Below, in pieces: positions 13,991 to 26,900 of a stretch of 64,000 bases of DNA (the first letter of the stretch is position 1; each line of letters begins with the position of its first letter). This stretch comes from Hybos culiciformis. Taxonomy: Eukaryota; Arthropoda; Insecta; Diptera; Hybotidae. Made by a program: the position numbers and the translations under genes. The stretch covers positions 116,359,812-116,423,811 of the forward strand of contig OZ023273.1 in NCBI GenBank assembly GCA_964007475.1, in the 5' to 3' direction. Below the pieces are notes generated by a model, which saw only the letters and a list, made by a program, of their open reading frames with translations, searched no databases and was not told where the DNA came from.

Positions 13991-14191
13991 TTAACACTTT
14001 TTCGTTTTCTTAATTAAATTCAAGGATTCCTCCAGAAAGAATCCACAAATGAAAGATATAAATACTGTAAATATCAATCCAATCAAAGATTTTATTTGTT
14101 TTGACTTTACTCTGAGAATTCTGGATTGGGTGGTGAAAAAATGTAAACAAATAAAATAATAAACAAAACAATACAATAAATATTCAAGCAT
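13991..14191 (-). CDS. Small hydrophobic ORF just upstream of MOSMO, unrecognised
   Basis: A 66-codon frame opens at an ATG at 14191-14189. It encodes an N-terminal hydrophobic segment (MLEYLLYCFVYYFICLHFF), a short basic stretch (RILRVKSKQIK), a second hydrophobic segment (SLIGLIFTVFISFICGFF) and a charged tail (LEESLNLIKKTKK). Two membrane spans separated by a basic linker are plausible. It ends only 62 bases before the MOSMO ATG on the same strand, so both could lie on one transcript, or it could be an upstream ORF in the MOSMO leader. I do not recognise a family. AT-rich DNA easily yields hydrophobic chance ORFs, so coding status is uncertain. Confidence 0.35.
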   Translation of the reverse strand: MLEYLLYCFVYYFICLHFFTTQSRILRVKSKQIKSLIGLIFTVFISFICGFFLEESLNLIKKTKKC

Positions 14192-14729
14192 ATACAATTT
14201 TTAAAAGACTACATACAGTCTTCTTCTATGATGACGTCAAACTAAAAACGCTACAATTAAAAACACTTGAAGTCATTTCACTGTTTGACAGTCCATTCGT
14301 GGCAATTTTTGAACTGATATAACATAATAAATTTTATGGTCGTAAATAAATAGATTTTTAAATTATATAACTATTCACAAAGTCTGAAAATATGCAATAA
14401 AAGTCTAAAATTAATAATTTAATATTCATTCATTCTACCCAATTCTACCGAGACCACACCTAAGCATAGTCTAGTTATCTTTCCTTCTTTTTTTAATTTC
14501 GTATTCCAACTCCACCTCATTTACCAAACGGTACCAAAAAATTCCAAATTGACTTGACAACCATGCCGCTGTCATATTTTTGAAGTTTTCAAAGAAGTTT
14601 GTTGTTTTTTTTTTTATCAGGTTCTTAAAGTTCAATCAGTTTTTAAATAGGGTTTTGCTTCAGATCGTTTTCAATATAAATTCTATTGAAATTACTTGTT
14701 TCTTGGAATTTGAATTTAAGCACAAAAAA
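14192..14729. promoter_or_regulatory. Divergent promoter region between MOSMO and TRMT6
   Basis: This 0.5-kb spacer separates the two divergent 5' ends. It includes TGACGTCA near 14233, a full palindromic CRE-type site that could bind bZIP factors of the CREB/ATF group, inferred from sequence only. No TATA position can be assigned with confidence in this AT-rich background. Confidence 0.35.
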
Positions 14730-16717
14730 ATGAAGGAAATTGACACAAAAATAAAAGTTGGTGATTATATTATAATCCAGCGCCAAAAATACACTAAACT
14801 CCACAAATTTGGTAAGTTGAGTTGGCGAAAAATAAAATTCCAAATTGTCTGCTGCTAAAAATGTTCTTAGAAATGTGTTGGAAAATTCAAGTTGTTGAAG
14901 AAAGATGAGAAAAAAAAATAGGCTTATTGTGCTAATATAAAAAAAAGGCAGTGTCTATTTGCACTCTCCGTGTCCGTGTAACTTTCCGTGTATTTTCCGT
15001 GTCTATCCGTGTACACGGAACATACACGGAAAATACACGGAAACTACACTTACAAGGAGATACACGGAATCCGTGTATTTGCGTTCGGAAAAAATCTGGG
15101 ATACACGGATTTTTCGTGTATGTTCCGTTTAGGTTCCGTTTATGTTCCGTGTACGCTCCGTGTACACGGAAGTGTGTGTATGTGTTCCGTGTACAAAATA
15201 ATAGACACTTCCTAAAAAAATGTTCCCCGAAACAAGCCATATTCATTATAATCATTTTTATATTTTTAGGAAATTTACAATCAACAGCTGCGCTTGGTAA
15301 AGAACAATTACAACTTCGAAATATTGAGGGTCAAAATTATTTTTCAACTTTTAAAATTATTCCAAATGAATCAGTTGACGGTGGTCGAAATAAACAACGT
15401 AATTGCAGTTTAGAAATTTGCACAGAAACCGATATGCGATCAATCCGGGAAAAATTGAATATACAAGAAAGTGGAGCAGATAATCGTAACATTATTGATG
15501 ACAGTCAATCGCAAAATTTATCAACTGAAGATATTTTCAAACTAAAAGATGAATATTCAGATTCTTCACAAATTGTAGAAAAAATTGTGGAAAATTCTAA
15601 AACATTTCAATTAAAAACTGAATATTCTCAAGAGAAATATTTAAAAAAAAAAGAGAAAAAATATTTTGAATATGTTCAAATTAGACAACCAACATTACGT
15701 CTATTAGCTGATATTTTTTACCGTCAGGATGTTGATCGAATTATGGGTATAAGAATTGATACGCTTTCTCAAATAATTAGTTATTCTGGAGTTTCTGGAT
15801 TCGGTAATTATTTGCTCTATGAATCTGGCACAAATGGATTACTACCAGCTGCATTTTTAAATTCTATTGGTGCCGGAACCGATGCCAAGATTATTCATAT
15901 GCATCCTGGAAACGTATGCCAAAAACAAGCTGTTCTTGCACTTAATCTTCCAAGTGAACAAATTAATCGATGCGTATCTGTGAATATTTATTCAGTTTTA
16001 AGGGAATATTATCAAGGCCTTAAGCCAGAACTAAATGATAATAAAAATGTGAACGAATTAAAGGAATTAAAGAGGAAAGCTGATGATAATGAAGAAATAA
16101 TTGATGAGTTGGAAACAAAAAAAATTAGGAAAGAAGATATTAACGAAACAACAGATAAAGAAGTATTGAATGGTGAACAAACTGTTGACAAGGCAAATAT
16201 TAATGAAAAAGAGTTAAATATTGAAGACAATCAGAAGTTAAAAAACCAATCTATAGCAAATACGAGTTTAGATTCTAAACATGATTCTAAGTTTGCTAAA
16301 ACGAGTTTCAGTGAAACGGAAACTGGAATATCTCAAGAAAAAACTAAAACTAATGATTCTTCCAATGAAAATGAAAATTTTCTTGTGCCAAAATGGCAAA
16401 TAGAAAATAAGCGTGCTTGCGAATTGATGAGAGAAAAATTTGATGCTCTTGTTGTAGTTGCTAAAGAACACCCAAACACGATTGTTAAATCATTAATACC
16501 ATTTTTGAAGCCATCTAGACCAATTGTTATTTTCAATATGTCAAAAGAAATATTGCAAGAAATGTACGTTGAACTGAAATCATCAACAGAAATAACAGGT
16601 TTACATTTAACATCGAATTGGTTGAGAATGTTACAAATTTTACCAAATCGTACACATCCTGAAGTTTCAATGTCAACAAATGGTGGATATTTACTATGTG
16701 GTTATTCTCTTAGATAA
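14730..16717 (+). CDS. TRMT6: TRMT6 / Trm6 (Gcd10), non-catalytic subunit of tRNA m1A58 methyltransferase
   Basis: Two exons: 14730-14811 and 15270-16717, joined at TTT-G|GA, giving 509 aa (human about 497). Exon 1 encodes MKEIDTKIKVGDYIIIQRQK, the conserved N-terminal barrel strand. Exon 2 contains DNRNIIDDSQSQNLS, then a segment like human ENSTTFRDKTEFAQDKYIKK (here ENSKTFQLKTEYSQEKYLKK) and RIDTLSQII. After a charged, low-complexity linker it ends with LTSNWLRMLQILPNRTHPEV and GGYLLCGYSL. Trm6 pairs with catalytic Trm61 to bind tRNA and methylate A58 in the nucleus, including initiator tRNA-Met. The upstream frame is open to 14580, but the ATG at 14730 matches the family N-terminus. The intron holds a 260-bp foldback repeat whose reading frame stays open into exon 2. 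Confidence 0.95.
14948..15212. mobile_element. Foldback element built from CCGTGTA / TACACGG words, in TRMT6 intron 1
   Basis: The ends are inverted: GGCAGTGTCTATT at 14948-14960 and AATAGACACTTCC at 15200-15212, matching at 12 of 13 positions. The flanks share TAAAAAAA, compatible with an 8-bp target-site duplication but weak because it is A-rich. The interior is filled with ATTTTCCGTGTAT-like words, first mostly in one orientation, then the reverse (ATACACGGAAAA), then back again, so the whole folds on itself. No coding function is visible. An hAT- or P-type MITE is possible, and so is an FB-like foldback element. Confidence 0.7.
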
Positions 16718-17484
16718 AGTTTATATTTTTTTATTTTTTGTATTTTACATTTAACGAAAATTATAAAGAAAAGTAAAATGTTGTTTTTATGAAATATAAC
16801 GTTTAATAAAAAAGAAATTAATTTAAGAAGCAAGCGTTTTAAAAAACGTAAATGAGAATTTGAATTTCAGGTATTAGGTATCATAAAAATTGGTGCGAAA
16901 ATTATAATTACAAATCATATAGTTTATCATGATTTAAGATACAATGCCTACTAAGATTATAATTATCTAATATTCGTTTAATTTAATAAATTTGAAAGAC
17001 ATTGATTAAAATTTCACTTACAGTTTTTATTTTATTTCTTTTGAATCAAAATTTTTATCAAATTTTTTAAAACTATTTATTTAAGAATTTTGCCAAATTA
17101 TCATTTTTATAAATTGACAAATTTGTAAAAAAAAATGTTAATGAATTCATTTCAAAACTGACAATCAGGAGGTAAAATTAAATTTAAATTCGAAAATCAT
17201 TCAATATAAATTAAATCAAATAGTAACGTAATTTACAAAAAAACCATTAAAGCTTTTTTTAGCTTTACAGAGAAATAAATAAATAATAAATTTAACAGAA
17301 AGTTACCACTTGCATGTTTATCCCCTCTAAGAGTCAATTTTTTTTAATGATATCATTCATTATTTTAATTTTAAATTAAATTTTATTGTATCTGAATTCT
17401 CAGATTCGGAGTATTATTTAGAAGTTTATGCTACTGGGCTGGCTGAACCAAAAATATTAAAATTAATTTTTATTTACTGGATGT
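16718..17484. other. TRMT6 3' UTR and spacer, ending in a proposed non-coding exon
   Basis: The region starts with the TRMT6 3' UTR. The sequence before 17485 ends at a strong donor GTAAGT, and an acceptor TATTTTAG lies at 17561-17568. This suggests the next gene has a non-coding first exon in about 17400-17484, with a short intron before its start codon. Nothing else was recognised. Confidence 0.4.
16805..16810 (+). terminator. TRMT6 polyadenylation signal
   Basis: AATAAA lies 88 bases after the TRMT6 stop codon. Confidence 0.5.
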
Positions 17485-17595
17485 GTAAGTAAAGATTTAA
17501 TTTTTATTGAAAATTTTTTCAAAATAAAAAATTTATGAATTTTCGATTTCAATTTTAATATATTTTAGCCAAGCATTTTTAAAACAATTAAAAAT

Positions 17596-18861
17596 ATGCT
17601 TGCTACTCGTTTAGCAACTGGATATATTTTAAAGGTTCGAAAAATTTCACCGACAATTCGTTTATTGTCTAAAAATCAATTCAATTTGATGTCCAATAAT
17701 GATATTATAATGAAAAAATATGATTATTCAATTAATGGTAAATATAATTTTCTTTTACTACAAACTAGGTGTTTATAAGTGTACAACATAGTATGTTGCC
17801 TACCTATTAACTTTTAATTTATAAATAAAAATTTTAGATATTAACGTTAAAAGTCCAATATTTTTTTTGTGTGACATAAATTCATTAATTTTGTGAAATA
17901 TGTTAAAGTTTAGTTTAATTTGGTTTAATCAATGATATATGAAATGAAAATCAATTAAAGTTGATACAAATTAAGAATACATTATAGTGTGGTGTGGTGT
18001 TTGATTGCACTTCAAAAATTTTAAAAATAATAGGAAAAACTTCTCGTTTATTATGATGGTATGTATCTACTAAACATTTTTAATAAATTAGAATTTTAAA
18101 GATTTTAAAGAACCCCAAGTATGTACTTAAAATTTCACTATTTCAGCAACCACACAAAGTAGTTTATAAAGTAATTTTATAAGTACAGGTATATCCATGT
18201 AAATGTACATATTATACAATACAGAATTTATATATCAAACTTCATAAAGTACTTCATAAAATACTTAAACAAAAAGTTAGACCCCGATTGTTTCCAAAGA
18301 CTCGGACTAGGGGCAAATGTTTCAATTTGCATATAGTAAATCACTAAATGGTATCAAAAAAATATGTTTAGCCCGTTGTTGAGATCAACATTTCTTAAAA
18401 TTAAAGGAACTTAAATCGAAATATTGAAAACGTGCTCCAAATTAAATTTCTGACGTACCTACTGTGCTATATTTTTAATTTAATAATAATAATATAATTA
18501 CTTTAATTAGAATAAATAAAATTAAAGAAAACTGTAAAATACTAGTACCTATACAAAATGTTCTTAGTAGTATTGATAGTTTCTTTTTATTTCTTTTGTT
18601 TTAGGTCCCAAAAATTATCAAACTTCACATCCAATACAAACAACTCGTTATTACTCAAACAAACCATCTGAAAGAGATATGAAAGAAACTAAAGAAAAAT
18701 TAATTCATTATACATTTAAAACAATTGCTTTCGCCTACGATGTAGCAAAATTAGCTTATTTTCAAGCAGTGAAATTATTGGAATGGATTTGCAACAACGA
18801 ATCAGTAAAAAAATATATGGCGCAATTCAAAAAGAAATTAGAAGAAGCTCGGAAAAAATAA
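17596..18861 (+). CDS. Unrecognised small protein, probably mitochondrial
   Basis: Two exons, 17596-17737 and 18605-18861, join in phase (AAT G|GT CCC) to give 132 aa. The N-terminus MLATRLATGYILKVRKISPT is rich in basic and hydroxylated residues with no acidic residue, like a mitochondrial presequence. Around residue 65-70 the text TTRYYSNKP resembles the cleavage region of many mitochondrial precursors. The C-terminal half is helical and amphipathic (FKTIAFAYDVAKLAYFQAVK, then a basic end FKKKLEEARKK). I do not recognise the family. Splice signals, matching phase and a leader-like 5' intron favour a real gene. Targeting is inferred, not shown. The second exon also begins with an internal ATG at 18679, but the spliced form explains the sequence better. 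Confidence 0.72.
17738..18604. repeat. Intron with a possible diverged dispersed repeat
   Basis: Intron of the preceding gene. Within 18170-18460 the sequence ACTTCATAAAGTACTTCATAAA followed by a GAAATATTGAAAACG word is less AT-rich than its surroundings. It shares short blocks with 2200-2240 (GAAATGTTGAAAACG, ACTTCATTATGAAGTAC). This could be one old repeat family. The similarity is patchy. Confidence 0.25.
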
Positions 18862-20937
18862 TTTTTTTTGTTAAAAATAATAGTTAAATCATAAATTCCA
18901 CATTTAATTTAAAATGTAAAATGAAACGTTCTTTTTTAAATGAATTATGTTTACCATTTTCAGGTATCGTATTATGGAGATTGTCATTTCGAATTTTAAA
19001 TCCCCAGCCAACTTTTTAAAATAATTTGAATTACAACTAATTATCCCTGTATAAAAAAACCGATAATCGAACTAGGTACATAATTTCAATATTCGAATAA
19101 AACGATTTTAGATTCTAGATACATAATAACTCCCCTGAGCTTAAAAAAACATTAGCAATTTAATACAAATTATGAATATTTGATTTCAAAACTACTGCTA
19201 ACGAAAATTCATAAGATCTCAAGCGAAATTACAATACCATTAAAAAATATGATTTTAAATAGTTTTTATTTACTTTTATTTTAAATAATATTTACAATAA
19301 CTTTTTTCCATCGATAAAAAATAGATTATTACTATGCAAAAATTAAATTTATTAAATTCTTAATCCATTATTTCTTTTTTCATTACGAAAGAAGTTTCAA
19401 GAAAATGTTTGCCCATTATAATATTTAGTTCCACAATTTACTTTTACTTCAAAAAAAAAAATTCTCTTTTTAACCAAATATTCTGCTCTTTATAACAAAT
19501 ATTCAAAATGATTTTTGAACCAAAAATCCACAATTCTTTTTAAATTATGAAGTTAATGCATTTTTCCAGAGTATCGGTATACCTACCTACCAAACGGTAA
19601 ATTGAAAATTGGCTTTAAAAAGTAAATAACTACGATATAATTATTGTTCACAAATGAATACACTTTTGTTTTTTACTTCTCGACGAAAAAAAAAAAAAAC
19701 AGAATACTGGTTCTTTTAATTTTAGTCCTAAGATTTTAGTAAATAATAATTAAATTTATATTTTTTTTACATAATCAAAAAAAAAATATATTTTTTAAAT
19801 ACACATTAATGAAAAAATAGAAATGATTTATATAAATATATCATTTTAAAACAAAAAGTCCTTACTCTAGATTCAATTTTATTTACATAATCACTTAATA
19901 ATTAAAAAAAAAAATTCAAAATAAAAATATTAATTAACAAATCTTAAAAATAGAAATGAGCAAAAAAGCTCAGATTTAACATGTTGCACCTATTTTAAAT
20001 ATTTATTCCGTTAGGAATATATAAATACATAATATATATATATTTACTGTATGTGTTTTGACAGGTTTAGTGGTGGGCACAAATCAAAATAATTTTATAA
20101 ATGCTTTTTCCAAACTTTTAGAAAACGCTTAGCATTGAAAACTCTGGCTGGACTCCAGATTTAATCCTTTTTTTAACAGCGAGCTAAGCCAACAAAATAT
20201 TTCGAAACTTAATTAAACAAATGAGAATGGAAAAAGTTGCTAGATTCAAATAGAAAGATTATTTTTTGTTCCCTAGACCCTATATGCGACAGCATTTTCT
20301 TGTAAAAAATGACTAGCCATAATTGATTTTTTTAATTTATTTATTGATCAGTACAAATTACTGTTGAAAATAATTTATTTTTAAACATTGAAAAATTAAT
20401 TTTTAAGTTATAGTAATGCCGAGTAATGCAAACTTTTCTGGCAATGGGTGAATCATGATTTCTTAAGTTCAGTTTTAAAATTTTAATCACAATTTGAAAA
20501 TTCGGTTTCGAGCAACTAGCTTGTTTCTTTTGTAGAAGATCGAATAAAATTGGCTCAAAGAAAATGTTTGTCATTTGAATTGATTGATTCGCATCAGACT
20601 AATTTTATTGAAAGCTACATACATTTAAAAATAAAATAAATGGTAAATTGTTTTCAAATATTTTTGGTTTCATTGTCCCATAGACGAATAATCATCATAA
20701 TATATAAATTAATTTTTTTTTTTGTCTTTTCTTCATATATTGAAAACATAAATTAAAAAAAAAATTTAAAAAAATAATAAAAGATTTAGGAAGGTAGCTA
20801 TTATGAGTATCAAACGTCATTAAAAAATTAATATATATTTTTTTTTTTTCAGAAAAATTTAAAAATTTTAATTGATGTCCAGGAAAATAAACTTTTTATG
20901 ATTAGGAATATTACTTCTTTTAGTTTTCAAATCCCAC
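18862..20937. other. AT-rich intergenic spacer, convergent
   Basis: Spacer between the small mitochondrial-type gene (+) and the Daxx-like gene (-). The open frame at 20341-20574 (-) has no family signature and no splice context. AATAAA near 19093 could serve the upstream gene. Nothing else is supported. Confidence 0.45.
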
Positions 20938-23900
20938 CTAAGTTTCATCGTCCGATAAAATTATTTCACAAACGATATTATGATTTAAATTATTTGATGC
21001 TTTTTTGACACTACTTTCACTCTTTTCATTCTGTAACAGTGATTTTGTTTGATAAGATTTACTTTTATCGATATCATTTTGTTTTGATAATAATGATTCA
21101 CGGTTATGTTCTGACGATGGCAACGACAAACGACTAGGCAGTGTTTCAATTTGAATCTCTTTTGATAAACCACTTGGTCCTGGCACAGGACTTGTGCATT
21201 TTTTCTTTTCAAATTCTTTTCTTTTTTCTGGTTCTAACCTCGTTTGACATTCTTTTTTTTTTAATTTGTTCTCACTAGAATCATCTTTATCTGCTTCTTT
21301 AACACTTAGAGGTGAATATACGGGTGAATTTTCATCAATATCACTTTTTTCTTGTGAATTAACAGGGGATCCAACATCGAATCGTCCTGTTTCTTTTTGG
21401 GTGTTTATATTCACATTGATTGATGATTTCGGCTCTATCTCTGATGTCGTAGTTTTCTTAGTGTCACCATGATCGCTATCAGTTTTTCGTTTTTTGGATA
21501 TAGTATCTGAAGAGTCAGATTCAGAATCACTGGTGCTTCTACCTCTCAACTGCTTTTTTACATATCTAAAACATAAAATTGAGTTTTAAATTTTTTTGTT
21601 AATGTTGCAAAAATTAAAAATTATAAATAAAAGATGTACATATATTCCTTATAAGATAAATCTAGGTGGACAATAATGAATTACTAATATATATAACACC
21701 TTATGAAAACCCAATTTTGGATGTGTAACGTAACCCTATGCCTAATTCCAAAATCTTTTTATAAACTTCCTAAATTCAAAATCTTTTTTAACAAAATCTT
21801 TAGTTACAAAACTCTTAAATACAAAACCTACAAAGTCAAAATGTTTTAATCACCCAAATTTTTTTTTTAAATATTAAAAATTATGTTAACTATAAATTTC
21901 AATTTCGCTTTTAATTAAATTATTATTTTTAAACTAGTATTTTTATAGAAAAGTAAGTAAATTAATAATTTAAAAACTCGATTATTTTAGTCCGGATTGA
22001 AAAAAGAATTAAATCTTTGGTGCTTAAGGATTCTGTAACTAAGGATAGTCTTATAACTTAAAGGTTGAATGAATTAAAGTTATTAAATTGTTTTTAAAAC
22101 ACATTTCTATGTGTTTTCTGAAAAAAACTCACTTATTGAGAACTTCACTTATTTTCGTACAGTTTTTTAAATTGTCAGTTAATTTTTCATTAAGCTCAGG
22201 GTCTTCATTAGCAGGATCTTTATTGCTTCCAGCCCAATGTGTAACAGTTTCATAGAGATCAATCTTACGACGTTTTTGCAATATTGTGCCTACTTTGTCA
22301 AACGCATCACGAGCTAACAAAATTAAATTAAATAATTATTAGAGATATTTAAATAAATTCGTTTCAGAAATTTGTTTAAAAAATCACTACCAATAATTTC
22401 CATTTCACTTGAGCATAAATCCATTTCATGTTGTTTATTGCAGAATTGTAGTAAACGTAATATATCTTGAAAATCTGGAAATGTTTTCGTTCTATTTACA
22501 AATGTTTGAATAGTTTTATTAATAATGGGATATGATGTGCCCTGGAACACAATTGGTTTCCGGACTTCACGTTGTGCATGCTTACTTTCACCAGTTAGCT
22601 CACATATTTTTTCGTAAATCTGTATGAAAAAAAAATTTCCTTTTTTTAGTTTTAAAAATTATAAAAACATTTTTAAAAATCATACCTCACAAGCTCTTTT
22701 TTTGAAACGCTCAGTTTTCAAAAATGCTGAATTATAATCGTTATTTAAATCAACATCTTGTTCCTCTAGTTTTGCTATTAACAAATTTATTTTTAATAAT
22801 GTTTTGCTAAGTTTCCTCACTTGACGATCACGTTTATCATTTGATCGTTTCCTCCTTTCATCAACATCAATGTCATTATCATCTTTGTCTCTACCATCAT
22901 CGCTTAAAATATCTTTAGAAACATCCTTTAAAGGTCCTTCATTTGTCATCACAGATAATTTTGATTTTCTTCGTGTTTTTAATTCTTCAACAACAGTTTT
23001 TAATTTTATATAAACTAAATTTGGTTCGGCTGTTACTTCTGCTGTAGTATTTTTTACTGTTTTTATAAATCCTTTTGATTGAACAAAATCTGGATGGACT
23101 GAATGATAATATTTTAGAAGTTTCTTATCTATCAAAGAATCCATGTCTTTGGAATTATCCGCTGAATGACAAGCTGCCAAAAGAGCCTCATATTCAGGTG
23201 TAAGAGGATTCTTTTCTTCAGTTTTAATGGACCCATTGAGTGTTTTTGATTCTTCTCCTTCTTCTTCTGTTTTTTCTTTGGCATTCACATCAACAGATAA
23301 CTTTTGGTCAACTAATTCAGACATTTTTGACTCATCATCGGCATTCATTTTTATTGCTACCCCATCTTTTTGAGACTGTTTTGAAATCACATTTTGAGTT
23401 GCATTTCTGTTTATTAATTTGGACACGTTATTAACAGATATTTCATCGTCGTCATCTTCAATTGTTATAAGTGGACTATTGATGGGTGTGGGAATCTTAA
23501 ACCTATCACTAACAACAGTTGACAATGTTGTGGGCTTAACCCTCTTATATGGGATTGGTGATTTCTGAATTGTTTCGGAACATTTTCGTTTGCCAGTTTG
23601 GTGATTTGAACTACTGATACTTGCATTCGGTGATGGTACGAAATTCATACTTTGACAATTTGCATTAAATTGTTGTTGAAGTTTGCTTTGTTGTGAAATA
23701 GTGGATAAATTTTTTGATTGTAACGTTGTTGCTAAATTTATTAAGCAGTCACTATAATTTGTATTTGGGCTCGATTGAAAATTTATTTGATTACTGAACT
23801 GCTTAATTAAATTGTTTTGCCTGTTAATCGATTGTTGCTGTTGTTGCTTATTCATTTGTAAATTTTTTGACAAATTTATTGGATTTGATTTTTCATTAGA

Positions 23901-26900
23901 TGTATTTTTTTTCGCTGCAATTGCATTAGATGAAAAATTTTTATTTATCGGCGAATTTACTTTAATTGTTGGCGAATTTTTCTGTTGTTGACTCAATGTG
24001 TTAACGATGGGAGGTCTGTCTAGTTGTTTAGGCTGCAGTTTTGGTAGTTGCTTAAGTTGAATTTGTTGTTGTTTGGCTAAAATCTGTTCCTGTTGTTTTA
24101 ATTGAGTTTGATGTTGTTTCGCCTGAATTTGCATTTGTTTCGATTGTATTTGTTGTTGCTGCTGTTGATTTTGAATTTTTTGTCTTTGCTGTTGTTGGCT
24201 CTGTAAATCACTCTTTTGTTTCGCTGCTTGAGATCTACGTATATTTTCTTGTTGAATTCTTTGAAATTCATTTAGTTTATGAATTTCTTCATATTCTTTT
24301 TTTTCTTGCCGTTGATCAAACTTCTGTTGCAAATGCTGATTTAATGATGGTAGCTTCTGGGACGGTTGCCCAATGATTTTCGTATTAGTAAACACTGTCG
24401 GAACATTACAATTATTTTTAGCTTTATTATTAGTCTCTAGGCTCCGAGACTTTGGGTCCAGTAATTTACCTTTTGTTTGTGTTATATTTGTTCCAATAAA
24501 TTTCGAGCCACTGGCAATACTTGAGACAGCATTATTATTATCAGACGGAACTGCCTGATTATAATTTTGTTGAAAATTTGATATTGCACTATTTGAATTT
24601 TGTGGTATTTTTGTTAACTCAATACCATTTGGTGGGCGGGTAATAGGATTTTGGGGCCTTCCTACAGATTTTTTCTGTTGTGCAACATTTGAAGTAGGAA
24701 GTTGCATAGGTGATGGTACAATTTGATTATTCTTATTATTTTGTATCAATTGATTAGCTTTAATTTGTTGCTGTTTTTGAAGTGGTTGCTGTTTTTGAAG
24801 CGATTGCGGTTTTTGAGCCGATTGTTGTTTTTGAAGTGGTTGCTGTTTTTGAAGTGGTTGCTGTTTTTGAAGCAGGTGCTGTTGTGTTGTTTGTTGAGAT
24901 ATTCGCTTCAATTGCGGTGCTCTACCGTCAAATGGTGGTATTTGAATTTGACTTTTATTTGAAAGACATTTGGCCACCCCCGGAATTGCAGCACTACTGC
25001 TGGGTAAATTTCTTATTATCGTTGAATTATTTGTGACAGATTTTTTTGAAGTAACTGTAATAGATGTTGGAATTTTCGTCAACGGTGGTGGATTAGATTT
25101 AATTATTTGATTCGGTTGTTGCATTATAACAGGAGTTATAGACATTGAATTCTTAACACTTTTATATAATGATAAATTTGGTGGTACATTCGGCTGAGCT
25201 TTAGTTATTGTAATAGGAGTTGATGATTGTGATTGCTGTGGTGAATGCGACTGTTGGACAGATGAAAAATTTTTTGTAACAAATTTCTGTTGTCTTGCAC
25301 CATTTGGTTGTTCCTAAAAAAAAAAGGTTTCATTAAATTTTATTTTTATAATGTTTCTAGAATACTTGGGATATTAATAAATTTTGGAAAATTGAAAAGA
25401 ATTTTTCTTTGCTTTATTTCAAATGCAAAAATACTAATACCTGCATCAACATTTCCAACATTTATCAAATATACTCTTATATATTTCTTTTTTTTTAATA
25501 TGTATGATTTATCGATGTACACGAATTTAAGGTAAGGGTGCCAGTGTAAGTCTATTTTTTCATTCATTTAAAACCAATTGTTTACTAAACTTAATTATCT
25601 CTGTTATAACATAAGTGTATGTAGTTTTGAAACCAATATATCGATTTTGGCGGTTTAAATTTTGAACTCAAAAATACCGATTAATATCTCGTTAATATTT
25701 TGTTAATGAAAATAAATGTGTATAATCCTGACAAAAGGAGGCCGATCTAGAATAGATATTATAGATTGTGTAGATGCCATTTGTGAATGACCAAAAACTC
25801 GAACTGAGAGTTGAATATGAATATCTATAAAAATTTGTATAATAAATATAGATTATGGAAACCTAAAAAAAAAAAGTTAGTACCATTTCGTCAAAAGCAT
25901 TTTAAATCGAAATCTGCAGAATGGGCCGTACAAATTGTTTACCATATCCTTACATTATGTAGGTGCAATTAGGATATGAATTTCTTCCAACAAAAATGAA
26001 TTAAAGGACACGTTACTCACACTAACATCGACATTAATGCATTGTCATTCGCAATTCTCAATATTTTCTTTTTACTAATTTCACATTTTCTAAGTAGAAT
26101 CATCTCTGCCATGGTTATTTACACATTCCTTTTTTCTTTACCAAATTACAAAAAGTTGGAAATATTTAACATGACGATTAGATCTTCAACGCTTTATGTA
26201 TGGTTAGGGTCCTCATTTTTCTTAATTTTATAACTGTCGAGAAATTACAATCTATAGACTCTGAGGGTTATTGGGAAACAAGATCGAAAGTAAAATTTTA
26301 CGGAAATCGTAATCTTATATTTTATTTTGATGAAATTCAATGAAAATGCATTTCTAGTTTCAATCAAATGGAAAGGAGGAAAAGATGATTTTCGTATAAT
26401 GAGCAGTTTTTGTAAGACCACACATAACAAACAACAAGAACGCACAAACAAGTCAGAAAAATGTTGGAATAATAATATACAGAAAGTCTATTGATCATTT
26501 TTTATTTAAACTGGCTGAAATAGTCTAACTATAGAAATGTACAAAGAAATAATACCGCATTATAAGTACACATATATTAAACTAAGTTTAAATAATAAGA
26601 TAAAATTTGAGATCATCTTATTATTTTCAAATTGCGGTAGATCATAAGTTTAAAAAATTAAATACTTATTCCTGAATTTTCAAAAACTGTTTAAATTTTA
26701 CGATCTTTTAAGCTCGACATTCAAACCTTTCATATGCTTCATTTATTTACGCTCGTCAGTTTATTTTCACGTTATATTCTGACTTCGGTACCTACTATTA
26801 TTTTCTTTCTAAACAAAAGGTAAAATTAAAATGAATATGAACCTTAGTCTTTTAAGAAGTTAGGCGACATTGAATATTCAAATAATTTTTGAGTTGGCAG

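Noticed and set aside
14951..15269. Long open frame suggesting that TRMT6 starts in the intronic repeat
   Set aside because: The conserved N-terminus is encoded by the exon at 14730-14811 with a strong donor, and the repeat-encoded residues have no counterpart in the family.
24723..25036. Plus-strand ORFs rich in VFE / FLKWLL repeats
   Set aside because: They are antisense shadows of the Gln-rich repeats in the Daxx exon.
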